Of a DNA stretch of 64,000 bases, positions 34,604 through 47,180 are shown one piece after another. Under the pieces are notes generated by a model. It ran no database searches. It was not told the DNA's origin and saw only the letters and a program-made list of their open reading frames with translations. The translations under genes were made by a program, and so were the position numbers. The number at the start of each line of letters is the position of its first letter. Within the stretch, counting starts at the first letter, position 1. This DNA comes from Siphonodentalium dalli (lineage: Eukaryota > Mollusca > Scaphopoda > Gadilida > Siphonodentaliidae): assembly GCA_032622095.1 (NCBI GenBank), contig CP136066.1, forward strand, positions 196,034,816 to 196,098,815, read 5' to 3'.

Positions 34604-37600
34604 AAATCATCTCGAGTAGCGACCGCCCATACGAGTGTGACATATGGCATAAATCATCACGACAATCGACCGCCCATACGAGTGTGAAACATGGCATAAT
34701 GATCTCGAGTAGCGACCGCCCATACGAGTGTGAAACATGGCATAATGATCTCGAGTAGCGACCGCCCAGTCAAGTGTGAGACAAGGCATAGATCATATAG
34801 AATAGCAACCGCCCATACGAGTGTGAGACATGGCATAAAACATCTCAACTAGCGACCGCCCATACGAGTTTGAAACATGGCATAATCTCGGGTAGCGACC
34901 GCCCGTACGAGTGTTATACATGTCATAAACCATCCCGAATAGCGACCGCCCATACGAGTGTGAGACATGGCATAAACCATCTCGAGTAGCGACCGCCCAT
35001 ACTAGTGTCAGACATGGCATAAATAATCTCGAATAGCGACCGCCCATACGAATGAGACATGGCATAAATCATCACGAGTAGGTAGCGACTCCCCATACGA
35101 GTGTGAGACATGGCATATATCATCTCGAGTAGCGATCGCCCATACGAATGAGAAATGGCATAAATCATCTCGGCTAGCGATTGAGACATGATATAAATAA
35201 TTTCGAGAAGCGACCGCCAATACGAGTGTGAGACATGGTATAAATCATCTCGAGTAGCGACCGCCCATACGAGTGTGAAACATGGCATAAACCACCCCGA
35301 GTAGCGACCGCCCATATACGATTGAGACGTGAAATAAATAATCTCGAGTAGTGACCGCCCATGCGAGTCTGAGACATGGCATAAATCATCTCGAGTAGCG
35401 ACCGCCCATACGAGTGTGAGACATGGCATAAACCATCCCGAGTAGCGACCGCCCATACAAGAGTGAGACATGGCATTACCGCCCATACGAGTGTGAGGCA
35501 TGGCATAAATCATCTGAAATAGCGACCGCCCATACGAGTGAGAGACATGGCATAAATCATCTGGGATAGCGACCCCCCATACGAGTGTGAGACATGGTAC
35601 AAGTCATCTCGAATAGCGACCGACCATGCGATTGAGACATGATATAAATAATCTTGAGTAGCGACTGCAGATACCATTGAGACATGACATAAATAATCTC
35701 GAGTAGTGACCGCACATACGAGTGTCAGACATGGCATAAATCATCTCCTCGAGTATTGACCGCCGATACGAATGTCAGACATGGCATAAATAATCTCGAG
35801 AAGTGACCGCCCATACGAGTGTGAGACTTGGCATAAATCATCTCGGTTAGCGACCGCCCATACGAGTGTGAGACATGGCATAAATAATCTCGAGTAGTGA
35901 CGCCCATACGAGTGTGAGACATGGCATACATTATATCGGGTAGTGACCGCCCAAACGAGGGTGAGACATGGCATAAAACATCTCGAGTAGTGACCGCCCA
36001 TACGAGTGAGAGACATGGCATAAATCATCTCGAGTAATGACCACCCATACGAGTGTCAGACATGGCATACATAATCGAGTAACGTCCGCCCATACGAGTG
36101 AGAGACATGGCATAAATCATCTCGTTTAGCTAACGCCCATACGAGTGTGATAATGGCATAAATCATCTCGGCTAGCGACCGCACATACGAGTGAGAGACA
36201 TGGCATAACTCATCTCGATTAGCGACCGCCCACACGAGTGTGAAACATGGCATAAATAATATCGACTAGCGACCGCCCATACGAGTGTGGGTCGTGGCAT
36301 AAATCATCTCGAGTAGCGACGACACATACGAGTATGAGACATGGCATACATCATCTAATGGAGTAAAGACCGGCCATACCAGTGTGAGACATGGCATAAA
36401 TAATCGAGTAACATCCGCCCATAAGAGTGTGAGACATGGCATAAATAATCGAGCAACGTCCGCCGATACAAGTGTGAGCCATGGCATAAACCATCTCGAG
36501 TATTGACGCCCATACGAGTGTGAGACATGGTATAATTCATCTCGAGTAACGACCGCCCATACGAGTGTGAGAGATGGCATAAATCATCTCGAGTAGCGAC
36601 CGCCCATACTAGTTTGACACATGGCATAAATCATCTGGGGCAGCGACCGCCCATACGAGTGTGAGACATGGCATAAATCATCTCCAGTAGTGACGCCAAT
36701 GCGATTGAGACATTACATAAATCATCTCGAGTAACGACTGCACATACGATTGAGACATGAAATAAATAATCTCGAGTATTGACCGCCCATACGAGTGTGA
36801 GCTATGGCATAAATAACCTCGAGTAGTGACCGCCCATGCGAGTGTGAGACATGGCATACATAATCTCGAGAAGTGACCGCTTATACGAGTGTCAGACATG
36901 GCATAAATAATATCGAGTAGTGACCGCCCATACGAGTGTCAGACATGGCATACATAATCGAGTAACATCCGCCCATACGAGTGAGAGACATGGCATAAAT
37001 CATCTCGAGTATCGACCGCCCATACGAGTGTGAAGCATGGCGTAAATAATCTCTAGTAGCGACCGCCCATACGAGTGTGAGACATGGCATAAATCATCTC
37101 GTTTAGCTACCGCCCATACTAGTGTGAGACATGGCATCACTCATTTCGATTAGCGACCGCCCATACGAGTGTGAAACGTGGCATAAATCATCTCGAGTAG
37201 CGACCGACCATACGAGTGTGGGTCGTGGCATAAATCATCTCGAGTAGCGACGGCAAATACGAGTATGAGACATGGCATACATCATCTAATGGAGTAAAGA
37301 CCGGCCATACCAGTGTGAGACATGGCATAAATCATATCGAATAGCGACCGCCCATACGAGTGTCAGACATGGCATAAATCATCTCGAGTAGCGACCGCCC
37401 ATACGAGTGTGAGACATGGCATAAACCATCCCGAGTAGCGACCGCCCATACAAGAGTGAGACATGGCATTACCGCCCATACGAGTGTGAGGCATGGCATA
37501 AATCATCTGAAATAGCGACCGCCCATACGAGTGAGAGACATGGCATAAATCATCTGGGATAGCGACCCCCCATACGAGTGTGAGACATGGTATAAGTCAT

Positions 37601-38939
37601 CTCGAATAGCGACCGACCATGCGATTGAGACATGATATAAATAATCTTGAGTAGCGACTGCAGATACCATTGAGACATGACATAAATAATCTCGAGTAGT
37701 GACCGCACATACGAGTGTCAGACATGGCATAAATAATCTCGAGAAGTGACCGCTCATACGAGTGTGAGACTTGGCACAAATCATCTCGGTTAGCGACCGC
37801 CCATACGAGTGTGAGACATGGCATAAATAATCTCGAGTAGTGACGCCCATACGAGTGTGAGACATGGCATACATCATATCGGGTAGTGACCGCCCATGCG
37901 AGTGTGAGGCATGGCATAAATCATCTCGAGTAGTGACCGCCCAAACGAGGGTGAGACATGGCATAAAACATCTCGAGTAGTGACCACCCATACGAGTGTC
38001 AGACATGGCATACATAATCGAGTAACGTCCGCCCATACGAGTGAGAGACATGGCATAAATCATCTCGTTTAGCTAACGCCCATACGAGAGTGATAATGGC
38101 ATAAATCATCTCGGCTAGCGACCGCCCATACGAGTGAGAGAAATGGCATAACTCATCTCGATTAGCGACCGCCCATACGAGTGTGAAACATGGCATAAAT
38201 AATATCGACTAGCGACCGCCCATACGAGTGTGGGTCGTGGCATAAATCATCTCGAGTAGCGACGACACATACGAGTATGAGACATGGCATACATCATCTA
38301 ATGGAGTAAAGACCGGCCATACCAGTGTGAGACATGGCATAAATAATCGAGTAACATCCGCCCATAAGAGTGTGAGACATGGCATAAATAATCGAGCAAC
38401 GTCCGCCGATACAAGTGTGAGCCATGGCATAAACCATCTCGAGTGTTTACGCCCATACGAGTGTGAGACATGGTATAATTCATCTCGAGTAACGACCGCC
38501 CATACGAGTGTGAGAGATGGCATAAATCATCTCGAGTAGCGACCGCCCATACTAGTTTGACACATGGCATAAATCATCTGGGGCAGCGACCGCCCATACG
38601 AGTGTGAGACATGGCATAAATCATCTCCAGTAGTGACGCCAATGCGATTGAGACATTACATAAATCATCTCGAGTAACGACTGCACATACGATTGAGACA
38701 TGAAATAAATAATCTCGAGTATTGACCGCCCATACGAGTGTGAGGTATGGCATAAATAACATCGAGTAGTGACCGCCCATGCGAGTGTGAGACATGGCAT
38801 ACATAATCTCGAGAAGTGACCGCTTATACGAGTGTCAGACATGGCATAAATAATATCGAGTAGTGACCGCCCATACGAGTGTCAGACATGGCATACATAA
38901 TCGAGTAACGTCCGCCCATACGAGTGAGAGACATGGCAT
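34604..38939. repeat. Higher-order block, copy 2 (4336 bp)
   Basis: Nearly identical to 30268-34603. The junction falls inside a CTCGAGTAGCGACCGCCCAT unit core in register, as expected for unequal exchange between misaligned satellite units. After about 38955 the sequence departs from copy 1 and enters a different unit order. Confidence 0.9.
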
Positions 38940-39749
38940 AAATCATCTCGAGTATCGACCGCCCATAAGAGTGTGAAGCATGGCATAAATAATCTCGAGT
39001 ATCGACCGCCCATACGAGTGTGAAGCATGGCATAAATAATCTCTAGTAGCGACCGCCCATACGAGTGTGAGACATGGCATAAATCATCTCGTTTAGCTAC
39101 CGCCCATACGAGTGTGAGACATGGCATCACTCATCTCGATTAGCGACCGCCCATACGAGTGTGAAACATGGCATAAATCATCTCGAGTAGCGACCGACCA
39201 TACGAGTGTGGGTCGTGGCATAAATCATCTCGAGTAGCGACGGCAAATACGAGTATGAGACATGGCATACATCATCTAATGGAGTAAAGACCGGCCATAC
39301 CAGTGTGAGACATGGCATAAATCATATCGAATAGCGACCGCCCATACGAGTGTCAGACATGGCATCAATCATCTCGAGTAGTGACGCCCATACGAGTGTG
39401 AGACATGGCATACATCATCTCGGGTAGCGACCGCCCATGCGAGTGTGAGACATGGCATACATAATCTCGAGAAGTGACCGCTTATACGAGTGTCAGACAT
39501 GGCATGAATCATCTCGAGTAGTGACCGCCCATACGAGTGTCTGACATGGCATACATAATCGAGTAACGTCCGCCCATGCGAGTGAGAGACATGGCATAAA
39601 TAATCTCGAGTAGCGACCGTTTATACGAGTGTGAAGCATGGCATAAATCATCTCGAGTCGCGACCGCCCATACGAGTGTGAGACATGGCATACATCATCT
39701 CGTTAGGTACCGCCCATACGAGTGTGATACATGGCATAAATCATCTCGA

Positions 39750-42700
39750 CTAACGACCGCCCATACGAGTGTGAGACATGGCATACCTCATCTCGATTAG
39801 CGACCGCCCATACGAGTGTGAAACATGTCATAAATCATCTCGAGTAGCGACCGCCCATACGAGTGTGGGTCGTGGCATAAATCATCTCGAGTAGCGACGG
39901 CACATTCGAGTATGAGACATGGCATGCATCATCTAATGGAGTAAAGACCGGCCATACCAGTGTGAGACATGGCATAAATAATCGAGTAACATCCGCCCAT
40001 AAGAGTGTGAGACATGGCATAAATAATCGAGCAACGTCCGCCGATACGAGAGTGATACATGGCATAAACCATCTCGAGTATTGACGCCCGTACGAGTATG
40101 AGACATGTCATAAATCATCTCGAGTAACGACCGCTCATACGAGTGTGAGACATGGCATAAATCATCTCGAGTAGCGACCGCCCATACTAATGTGATACAT
40201 GGCATAAATCATCTGGGGCAGCGACCGCCCATACGAGTGTGAGACATGGCATAAATCATCTCCAGCAGTGACGCCCACGCGATTGAGACATGATATAAAT
40301 CATCTCGAGTAACGACTGCATATAAGATTGAGACATGAAATAAATAATATCGAGTATTGACCGCCCATACGAGTGTGAGCTATGGCATAAATAACCTCGA
40401 GTAGTAACCGCCCATGCGAGTATGAGACATGGCATAAATTATCTCGAGTAGCGACAGCCCATACGAGTGTGAGACATAGCATAAATAATCTCGAATAGCG
40501 ACCGCCCATACGAGTGTCAGACATGGCATAAATCATCTCGAGTAGTGACGCCCATACGAGTGTGAGACATGGCATACATCATCTCGGGTAGCGACCGCCC
40601 ATGCGAGTGTGAGACATGGCATACATAATCTCGAGAAGTGACCGTTTATACGAGTGTCAGCCATGGCATAAATAATCTCGAGTAGTGACCGCCCATACGA
40701 GTGTCAGACATGGCATACATAATCGAGTAACGTCCGCCCATACGAGTGAGAGACATGGCATAAATCATCTCGAGTAGCGACCGCCCATACGAGTGTGAAG
40801 CATGGCATAAATCATCTCGAGTAGCGACCGCCCATACGAGTGTGAGACATGGCATAAATCATCTCGTTTAGCTACCGCCCATACGAGTGTGAGACATGGC
40901 ATAACTCATCTCGATTAGCGACCGCCCATACGAGTGTGAAACATGGCATAAATCATCTCGAGTAGCGACCGCCCATACGAGTGTGGGTCGTGGCATAAAT
41001 CCTCTCGAGTATCGACGGCACATACGAGTATGAGACATGGCATACATCATCTAATGGAGTAAAGACCGGCCATACCAGTGTGAGACATGGCATAAATCAT
41101 ATCGAATAGCGACCGCCCATACGAGTGTCAGACATGGCATAAATCATCTCGAGTAGTGACGCCCATACGAGTGTGCGACATGGCATACATCATCTAATGG
41201 AGTAAAGATCGCCCATACGAGTGTCAGACATGGCATAAATCATATCGAGTAACGATCGCCCATAAGAGTGTGAGACATGGCATAAATAAATCGAGCAACA
41301 TCCGCCGATACGAGTGTGAGACATGGCATAAATAATCGAGTAACGTCCGCCCATACGAGTGTGAGACATGGTATAAATCATCTCGAGTAACGTCCACCCA
41401 TAAGAGTGTGAGACATAGCATAAATCATCTCGACCAGCGACCGACCATACAAGTGTGAGATATGGCATAAATCATCTCGAGTAGTGACGCCCGTACGAGT
41501 GTGGGACATGGCATAAATCATCAGGGGTTGTGACCGCCCATACGAGTGTGAGACATGGCATAAATCATCTCCAGTAGTGACGCCCATGCGATTGAGACAT
41601 GATATAAATCATCTCGAGTAACGACTGCAGATACGATTGAGTCATGAAATAAATAATCTCGAGTGTTGACCGCCCACACGAGTGTGAGTTATGGCATAAA
41701 TAACCTCGAGTAGTGCACCGCCCATGCGAGTGTGAGACATTGCATAAATCATCTCGAATAGCGACCGCCCATACGAGTGTCAGACATGGCATAAATCATC
41801 TCGAGTATTGACGCCCATACGAGTGTGAGACATGGCATACATCATTTCGGGTAGCGACCGCCCATGCGAGTGTGGGACATGGCATACATAATCTCGAGAA
41901 GTGACCGCTTATACGAGTGTCAGACATGGCATAAATCATCTCAGTAGTGACCGCCCATACGAGTGTCTGACATGGCATACATAATCGAGTAACGTCCGCC
42001 CATACGAGTGAGAGACATGGCATAAATCATCTCGAGTAGCGACCGCCCATGCGAGTGTGAAACATGGCATAAATCATCTCGAGTAGCGACCGCCCATACG
42101 AGTGTGAGACATGGCATAAATCATCTCGTTTAGCTACCGCCCATACGAGTGTGATAATGGCATGAATCATCTCGGCTAGCGACCGCCCATACCAGTGTGA
42201 GACATGGCATAACTCATCTCGATTAGCGACCGCCCATACGAGTGTGAAACATGGCATAAATCATCTTGAGTAGCGACCGCCCATACGAGTGTGGGTCGTG
42301 GCATAAATCATCTCGAGTAGCGACGACACATCCGAGTATGAGACATGGCATACATCATCTAATGGAGTAAAGACTGGCCATACCAGTGTGAGACATGGCA
42401 TAAATAATCGAGTAACATCCGCCCATAAGAGTTTGAGACATGGCATAAATAATCGAGCAACGTCCGCCGATACGAGTGTGATACATGGCATAAACCATCT
42501 CGAGTATTGACGCCCGTACGAGTATGAGACATGTCATAAATCATCTCGAGTAACGACCGCTCATACGAGTGTGAGACATGGCATAAATCATCTCGAGTAG
42601 CGACCGCCCATACTAGTGTGATACATGGCATAAATCATCTGGGGCAGCGACCGCCCATACGAGTGTGAGACATGGCATAAATCATCTCAAGCAGTGACGG

Positions 42701-43770
42701 CCACGCGATTGAGACATGATATAAATCATCTCGAGTAACGACTGCATATAAGATTGAGACATGAAATAAATAAATATCGAGTATTGACCGCCCATACGAG
42801 TATGAGACATTGCATAAATTATCTCGAGTAGCGACAGCCCATACGAGTGTGAGACATAGCATAAATCATCTCGAATAGCGACCGCCCATACGAGTGTCAG
42901 ACATGGCATAAATCATCTCGAGTAGTGACGCCCATACGAGTGTGAGACATGGCATACATCATCTCGGGTAGCGACCGTCCATGCGAGTGTGAGACATGGC
43001 ATACATAATCTCGAGAAGTGACCGTTTATACGAGTGTCAGCCATTGCATAAATAATCTCGAGTAGTGACCGCCCATACGAGTGTCAGACATGGCATACAT
43101 AATCGAGTAACGTCCGCCCATACGAGTGAGAGACATGGCATAAATCATCTCGAGTAGCGACCGCCCATGCGAGTGTGAAGCATGGCATAAATCATCTCGA
43201 GTAGCGACCGCCCATACGAGTGTGAGACATGGCATAATCATCTCGTTTAGCTACCGCCCATACGAGTGTGAGACATGGCATAACTCATCTCGATTAGCGA
43301 CCGCCCATACGAGTGTGAAACATGGCATAAATCATCTCGAGTAGCGACCGCCCATACGAGTGTGGGTCGTGGCATAAATCATCTCGAGTATCGACGGCAC
43401 ATACGAGTATGAGACATGGCATACATCATCTAATGGAGTAAAGATCGGCCATACCAGTATGAGACATGGCATAAATAATCGAGTAACGATCGCCCATAAG
43501 AGTGTGAGACATGGCATAAATAAATCGAGCAACGTCCGCCGATACGAGTGTGAGACATGGCATAAATAATCGAGTAACGTCCGCCCATACGAGTGAGACA
43601 TGGTATAAATCATCTCGAGTAACGTCCGCCCATAAAAGTGTGAGACATAGCATAAATCATCTCGACTAGCGACCGCCCATACAAGTGTGAGATATGGCAT
43701 AAATCATCTCGAGTAGTGACGCCCGTACGAGTGTGGGACATGGCATAAATCATCAGGGGTAGTGACCGCC
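39750..43770. repeat. Looser higher-order repeat, period about 2.2-2.4 kb
   Basis: Unit-variant order at about 39.9-41.4 kb recurs at about 42.3-43.7 kb. The offset is 2426 bp near 39.93/42.36 kb, about 2380 bp near 40.65/43.03 kb and about 2230 bp near the right end. Copies differ by substitutions and whole-unit indels, so this duplication is older than the 4336 bp one. Confidence 0.75.
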
Positions 43771-43795
43771 CATACGAGTGTGATACATGGCATAG

Positions 43796-44399
43796 ATTAA
43801 GGGAGATGCAGTCGGAAATTTAAAAATGGACACCACCCACGTAGACCATCTAACCACATCCCGCTCGCTTAATTGAAGACATATGACGATCTGTAAAGTG
43901 ATAATTACAAATTGTACCAGTCATATTTTATTGTGGATATCTTAGTTGCACAGCCCTCTCCAATGAATTGAAACTGTGCATCAACCACTGCATGTAACAT
44001 TTATAATCCTTGAATGAAATATTTGTTTAGTAACTTTTCCATCATTTCTGATGTTTTCATTTCACTTCAGACACTAAAATCATAATTATTAGTTTTATCC
44101 ATATTTGTAATGTAAATATTATAATATATCAGCAATATTGCAACTTCTAGACAATCTGTTTTTATTTATCGACCTATCTTATCCGTCCCTCCAAATTTCG
44201 TAGACACAGTTTGGAGGTTCGAACGAGCCATGTCCGTTTAAGTAGAATGTTATTGTTTTAGCTGTTTGATAAATAGGTGGGTATTGCTAAGATTTATATG
44301 AGTTTCATCACGCAAATTAGATAAGACCACTGAGTCTGAACCGACCGTTCGAAAAGTTACACAATTCTTTGTTTCATGTTCTAGGTAAAACTATAGTAG
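43796..44399. other. Intergenic, right flank of the satellite
   Basis: Unique AT-rich sequence with no gene, apart from the dispersed repeat at 44164-44262. It is not related to the left flank of the satellite. Confidence 0.5.
44164..44262 (+). repeat. Dispersed repeat, inverted copy at about 54560-54660
   Basis: TATCCGTCCCTCCAAATTTCG, GTAGACACAGTTTGGAGGTTC and GAGCCATGTCCGTTTAA match the reverse complement of about 54570-54655, where GGACATGGCTCATTCGAACC and GGGGGACGGATACGATCG are seen. Confidence 0.75.
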
Positions 44400-44712
44400 A
44401 GGTACCAAACACAGTTTATCGGTGTATTGACTGTGAATGACGTTGGTGTTAGTCGTTCTTATAAAGTTTTGGCAGTTTTACACAACACACTGTCGACAAA
44501 ACCTGGCATTTCTGTGCCGAGAAAATATCTCACACCTACACAACGAGCGTTCCGAGATGAGTGGATGAACGGTCGTACGTGGCTGAAATACGACAAGATA
44601 ACAGGTACCATGTCCTGTTCTGTTTGTATAAATTCTGGTATTAGTAATAAGTTTGTTAGTTGTTGCATAAATATCAAGAAAGATCTCCTCGTTAAACACG
44701 AAACATCCAAAG
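44400..44712 (+). CDS. TTF-type zinc-finger exon, hAT/ZNF862-like
   Basis: The frame is open from just after TAG at 44397-44399 and ends at a strong donor (CCAAAG|GTAAGT, intron starting 44713, phase 1). It contains RAFRDEWMNGRTWLKYDKIT, then MSCSVCINSGISNKFVSCC and KKDLLVKHETSK. The order Trp-Leu-x-Tyr-Asp, Cys-x2-Cys, Ser-Asn-x-Phe, Cys and a final Lys-His is the TTF-type finger found at the start of hAT transposase-like proteins such as the ZNF862/C17orf113 group. In those proteins it precedes an RNase-H-like region, which I do not find downstream. The true exon start is unknown; no ATG opens the frame. It could be a domesticated gene exon or an isolated remnant. Confidence 0.55.
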
Positions 44713-45630
44713 GTAAGTCGATCATCAATATCACTATTATGCATGGCTTTATCGACGGGAACGTGAATGATAAAAATACGTGCGTTTACTTCTTTATCGC
44801 TCATTATTATCTGAACATTTCCCACCATGGGTATGAGTTCTTCTACTAGCACACATATAGTCTATTATTTTTTGTCTGGCTATTGTCTGGCTGTTGCTGT
44901 TGTAATAAATACAGAGTTTATGTCCATTCTTTGCAGCTGCATGGTTCCCATCTGTCTGGACAGGAATAATATTTATACTGTTGATGTTAACATCACATTG
45001 TCGCCGTCTTCTATCCAATGGTCATACGGGAACACAAACACATTGCCGTTTCTTGCATCCTCAAGTTTAACCTACAAACAGGAAAATACGGGTACATTCA
45101 CAGTAACGCTAATGGGGTCGTTGTCGTAACGTTTTATGCATAAATGCACACCGTGTGCATTCCTAAACCAGTCTCAGTCGGCGCGAGATTGAAATGTTGC
45201 CGTAAATAAATGCCGCCTGCTTCAATAGATAACTATTTTTCTTCCGAAGTTCTGATAAAGGCATTCTTTTATCACTATGACGAAACTGCAATAAAATTGA
45301 TCATCGGTCGCATATTGTTAGTATTAAACCGGGACCGAAAGAACTGCATGGTTGTTTGGCCGATGAACGGAAGAACATGAATGTACAAAAATATCAACAC
45401 GTGTGCATTTATGTATAGAAAACACTACGACAATCGGACCCCTGTCACGTGACACTACGCGAGACTGGTGTGCATTTATGTATATAGAAATGCATTATTT
45501 TCGAATACAAATTATAGTTAAATATAACCCAGGAGGCTGTCACCCTATCCCCTGAATCTCGAATACCAGTAAACAAATAGTGGTGAATCATGCGTACCAC
45601 GAAGTTAAGAAAATATGGAATACACACGTA
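44713..45630. other. Possible intron or intergenic DNA
   Basis: A good acceptor-like sequence (ATTCTTTGCAG) ends at 44936 and is phase-compatible with the donor at 44713, but the frame behind it does not look like the expected hAT continuation and stops after about 43 codons. GTGTGCATTTATGTATA occurs twice (about 45400 and 45467). Confidence 0.4.
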
Positions 45631-45773
45631 CCTTACTCGTATTTAAATTCGCGCAGTACTATTTTTCGCTCAGTTTTGAATTCGCGCACTTAAATTCGCG
45701 CGCCAAACTGACAAAATATGTTCGTAAAAGTCTTGTATCTGATGACAGTTTCAGTTCTTAATTATCTCTGATG

Positions 45774-45826
<53 letters not shown>

Positions 45827-46404
45827 ACAACCTCGAAGATAATATACATCGAATATAACACAACTGCGTCATCATTTCAATGTGAAGATGCGTGATTATA
45901 TGAATGCATGGTACAATTTATAATTCTGATATTTAATAAATATTTATGGACATTCTGGAATTGAACTTGAAAGAATTACTGATCGACTTCTTGCTTGTTT
46001 GACTTGCTGACCAGAAAGAATCAACTCTTGGTTGCATGTTTTAAATGCATAACTAACTCAGACTGTTTGACCATGCAGTGTCACCCCATGCAGGGTTGTG
46101 AATACGAAGACACGCTTTCGTGCCCCTCCAGGCTAGAATATGTGTATTTCTTAGAGGCATTACAACACGAAAGATCTAACCATGATTAAACGCTTTACGT
46201 GTAGCATACATATGGATAATGTCGTTGAGATTCGTTTCCCCGCATGTAAATATAATTTTCTATTTTCTATCTAAAGTAGCCCTCTTATTTTACTATTTTT
46301 AATTGGTATAAACTTTTGAATTGTATTATTTTTCGCTCAGTTTTAAATTCGCGCACCGATGAGTGCGCGAAAATAATACTGCGCGAATTTAAATACGAGT
46401 AAGG
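45631..46404. mobile_element. TA-flanked TIR element, family member 2 (774 bp)
   Basis: It starts CCTTACTCGTATTTAAATTC after TA (45629-45630) and ends CGAGTAAGG at 46404. The TIRs extend through CGCGCAGTACTATTTTTCGC and CTCAGTTTT for about 70 bp. A (TA)n microsatellite of about 45 bp sits inside at 45781-45825. The last base is followed directly by the first base of member 3 with no TA between. Confidence 0.9.
45781..45825. repeat. TA microsatellite
   Basis: More than 20 uninterrupted TA units inside the TIR element. The equivalent place in its neighbour at about 46570 reads TGTGTATATTAAAC without expansion. Confidence 0.95.
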
Positions 46405-47180
46405 CCTTACTCGTATTTAAATTCGCGCAGTACTATTTTTCGCTCAGTTTTGAATTCGCGCAGCTTAAAGTCGCGCACATCTGCGCGAATTTAAAATGAC
46501 AAATATATTTTCGTAAAAGTCGTGGATCTGATGACAGTTTCAGTACTTAGTCGTTTCTGAAGATACATGTGTATATTAAACATGATTACACATGTAAACC
46601 ATAACTGCATCATCATTTTGTTGCGATGATGGGTGTTTATATGCCTCTTTTAATTATTCTGATATTGAAATAGTTACGGACTGCATGGACATCATGTATT
46701 AAAGTCAAAAACAGAAAACCACAACCGAGAAGACAGCTTACTTCAGAAAAATCAACACTTGGCGTGGGTTGGGATGACCTAACTAACTCAGACTGTATGA
46801 TCACTGGAGAGTGGTGAATACGGGACGTGCCTTCATGCACATGCATGCAATCTAGAATATGTGTATATTACTTACAAGCATTTCAACATCGTCGACGGTA
46901 CCATCATTTGTACGTCGCTTGGCATTGAGTAATGATTTTTTTTTTTTTTTATATTGGTTGACCTAATGTAATTACAGACCTATACACGTATATATATAGG
47001 CGTAAATGTCTATTCAGTATCTAACCTTTCGTGTAACTCATCAACATAGCCCTCGATCTTGTTTTCCCTGTGGTTAATTAGTTTAAACTCAGGAGTCGTA
47101 CTATTTTTCGCTCAGTTTTAAATTCGCGCACCGATGGGTGTGAGAAAAATAGTACTGCGCGAATTTAAATACGAGTAAGG
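46405..47180. mobile_element. TA-flanked TIR element, family member 3 (776 bp)
   Basis: In the same orientation as member 2 and directly abutting it. It starts CCTTACTCGTATTTAAATTC and ends CGAGTAAGG followed by TA (47181-47182). The interior matches members 1 and 2 in order (TTCGTAAAAGTCGTGGATCT, GAAGATACATGT, GCATCATCATTTTG). No coding sequence. The pair together has TA only at its outer edges. Confidence 0.9.

Larger units (their letters stand above)
29810..43795. repeat. 47 bp satellite main array, about 300 units
   Basis: The consensus unit consists of CTCGAGTAGCGACCGCCCAT, then ACGAGTGTGAGACATGGCAT and AAATCAT, 47 bp in all. Recurrent variants include GTGACGCCC (two bases shorter), CATAAATAATCGAGTAACGTCC and the GATTGAGACATGATATAAAT class. 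The variants recur in fixed order in larger blocks. Three units make 141 bp and 47 codons, so each frame reads a 47-residue period containing words such as MPCLTLVWAV and SHSYGRSLLE. These frames are interrupted irregularly and are a by-product of the period. The array ends at CATGGCATAGATTAAGGG near 43795. Confidence 0.97.

Noticed and set aside
28503-43700. Dozens of minus-strand open frames with SHSYGRSLLE and MPCLTLVWAV repeats
   Set aside because: They follow from a 47 bp period read in three frames (141 bp, 47 codons). All three minus frames are open in different places, they lack stable start or end, and they change frame at each unit indel. A repetitive protein would favour one frame.
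29810-43795. CRISPR-like array
   Set aside because: Units are contiguous 47 bp repeats without distinct spacers, no cas genes are present, and the context is eukaryotic.
44205-44235. tRNA-like B box (GGTTCGAAC) suggesting a tRNA or SINE head
   Set aside because: No A box or cloverleaf can be built around it, and the inverted copy at 54.6 kb shows only the short dispersed repeat.
44827-45129. 100-codon plus-strand frame after the TTF exon
   Set aside because: It reads across a likely splice acceptor in the wrong phase and has no resemblance to hAT-type proteins.
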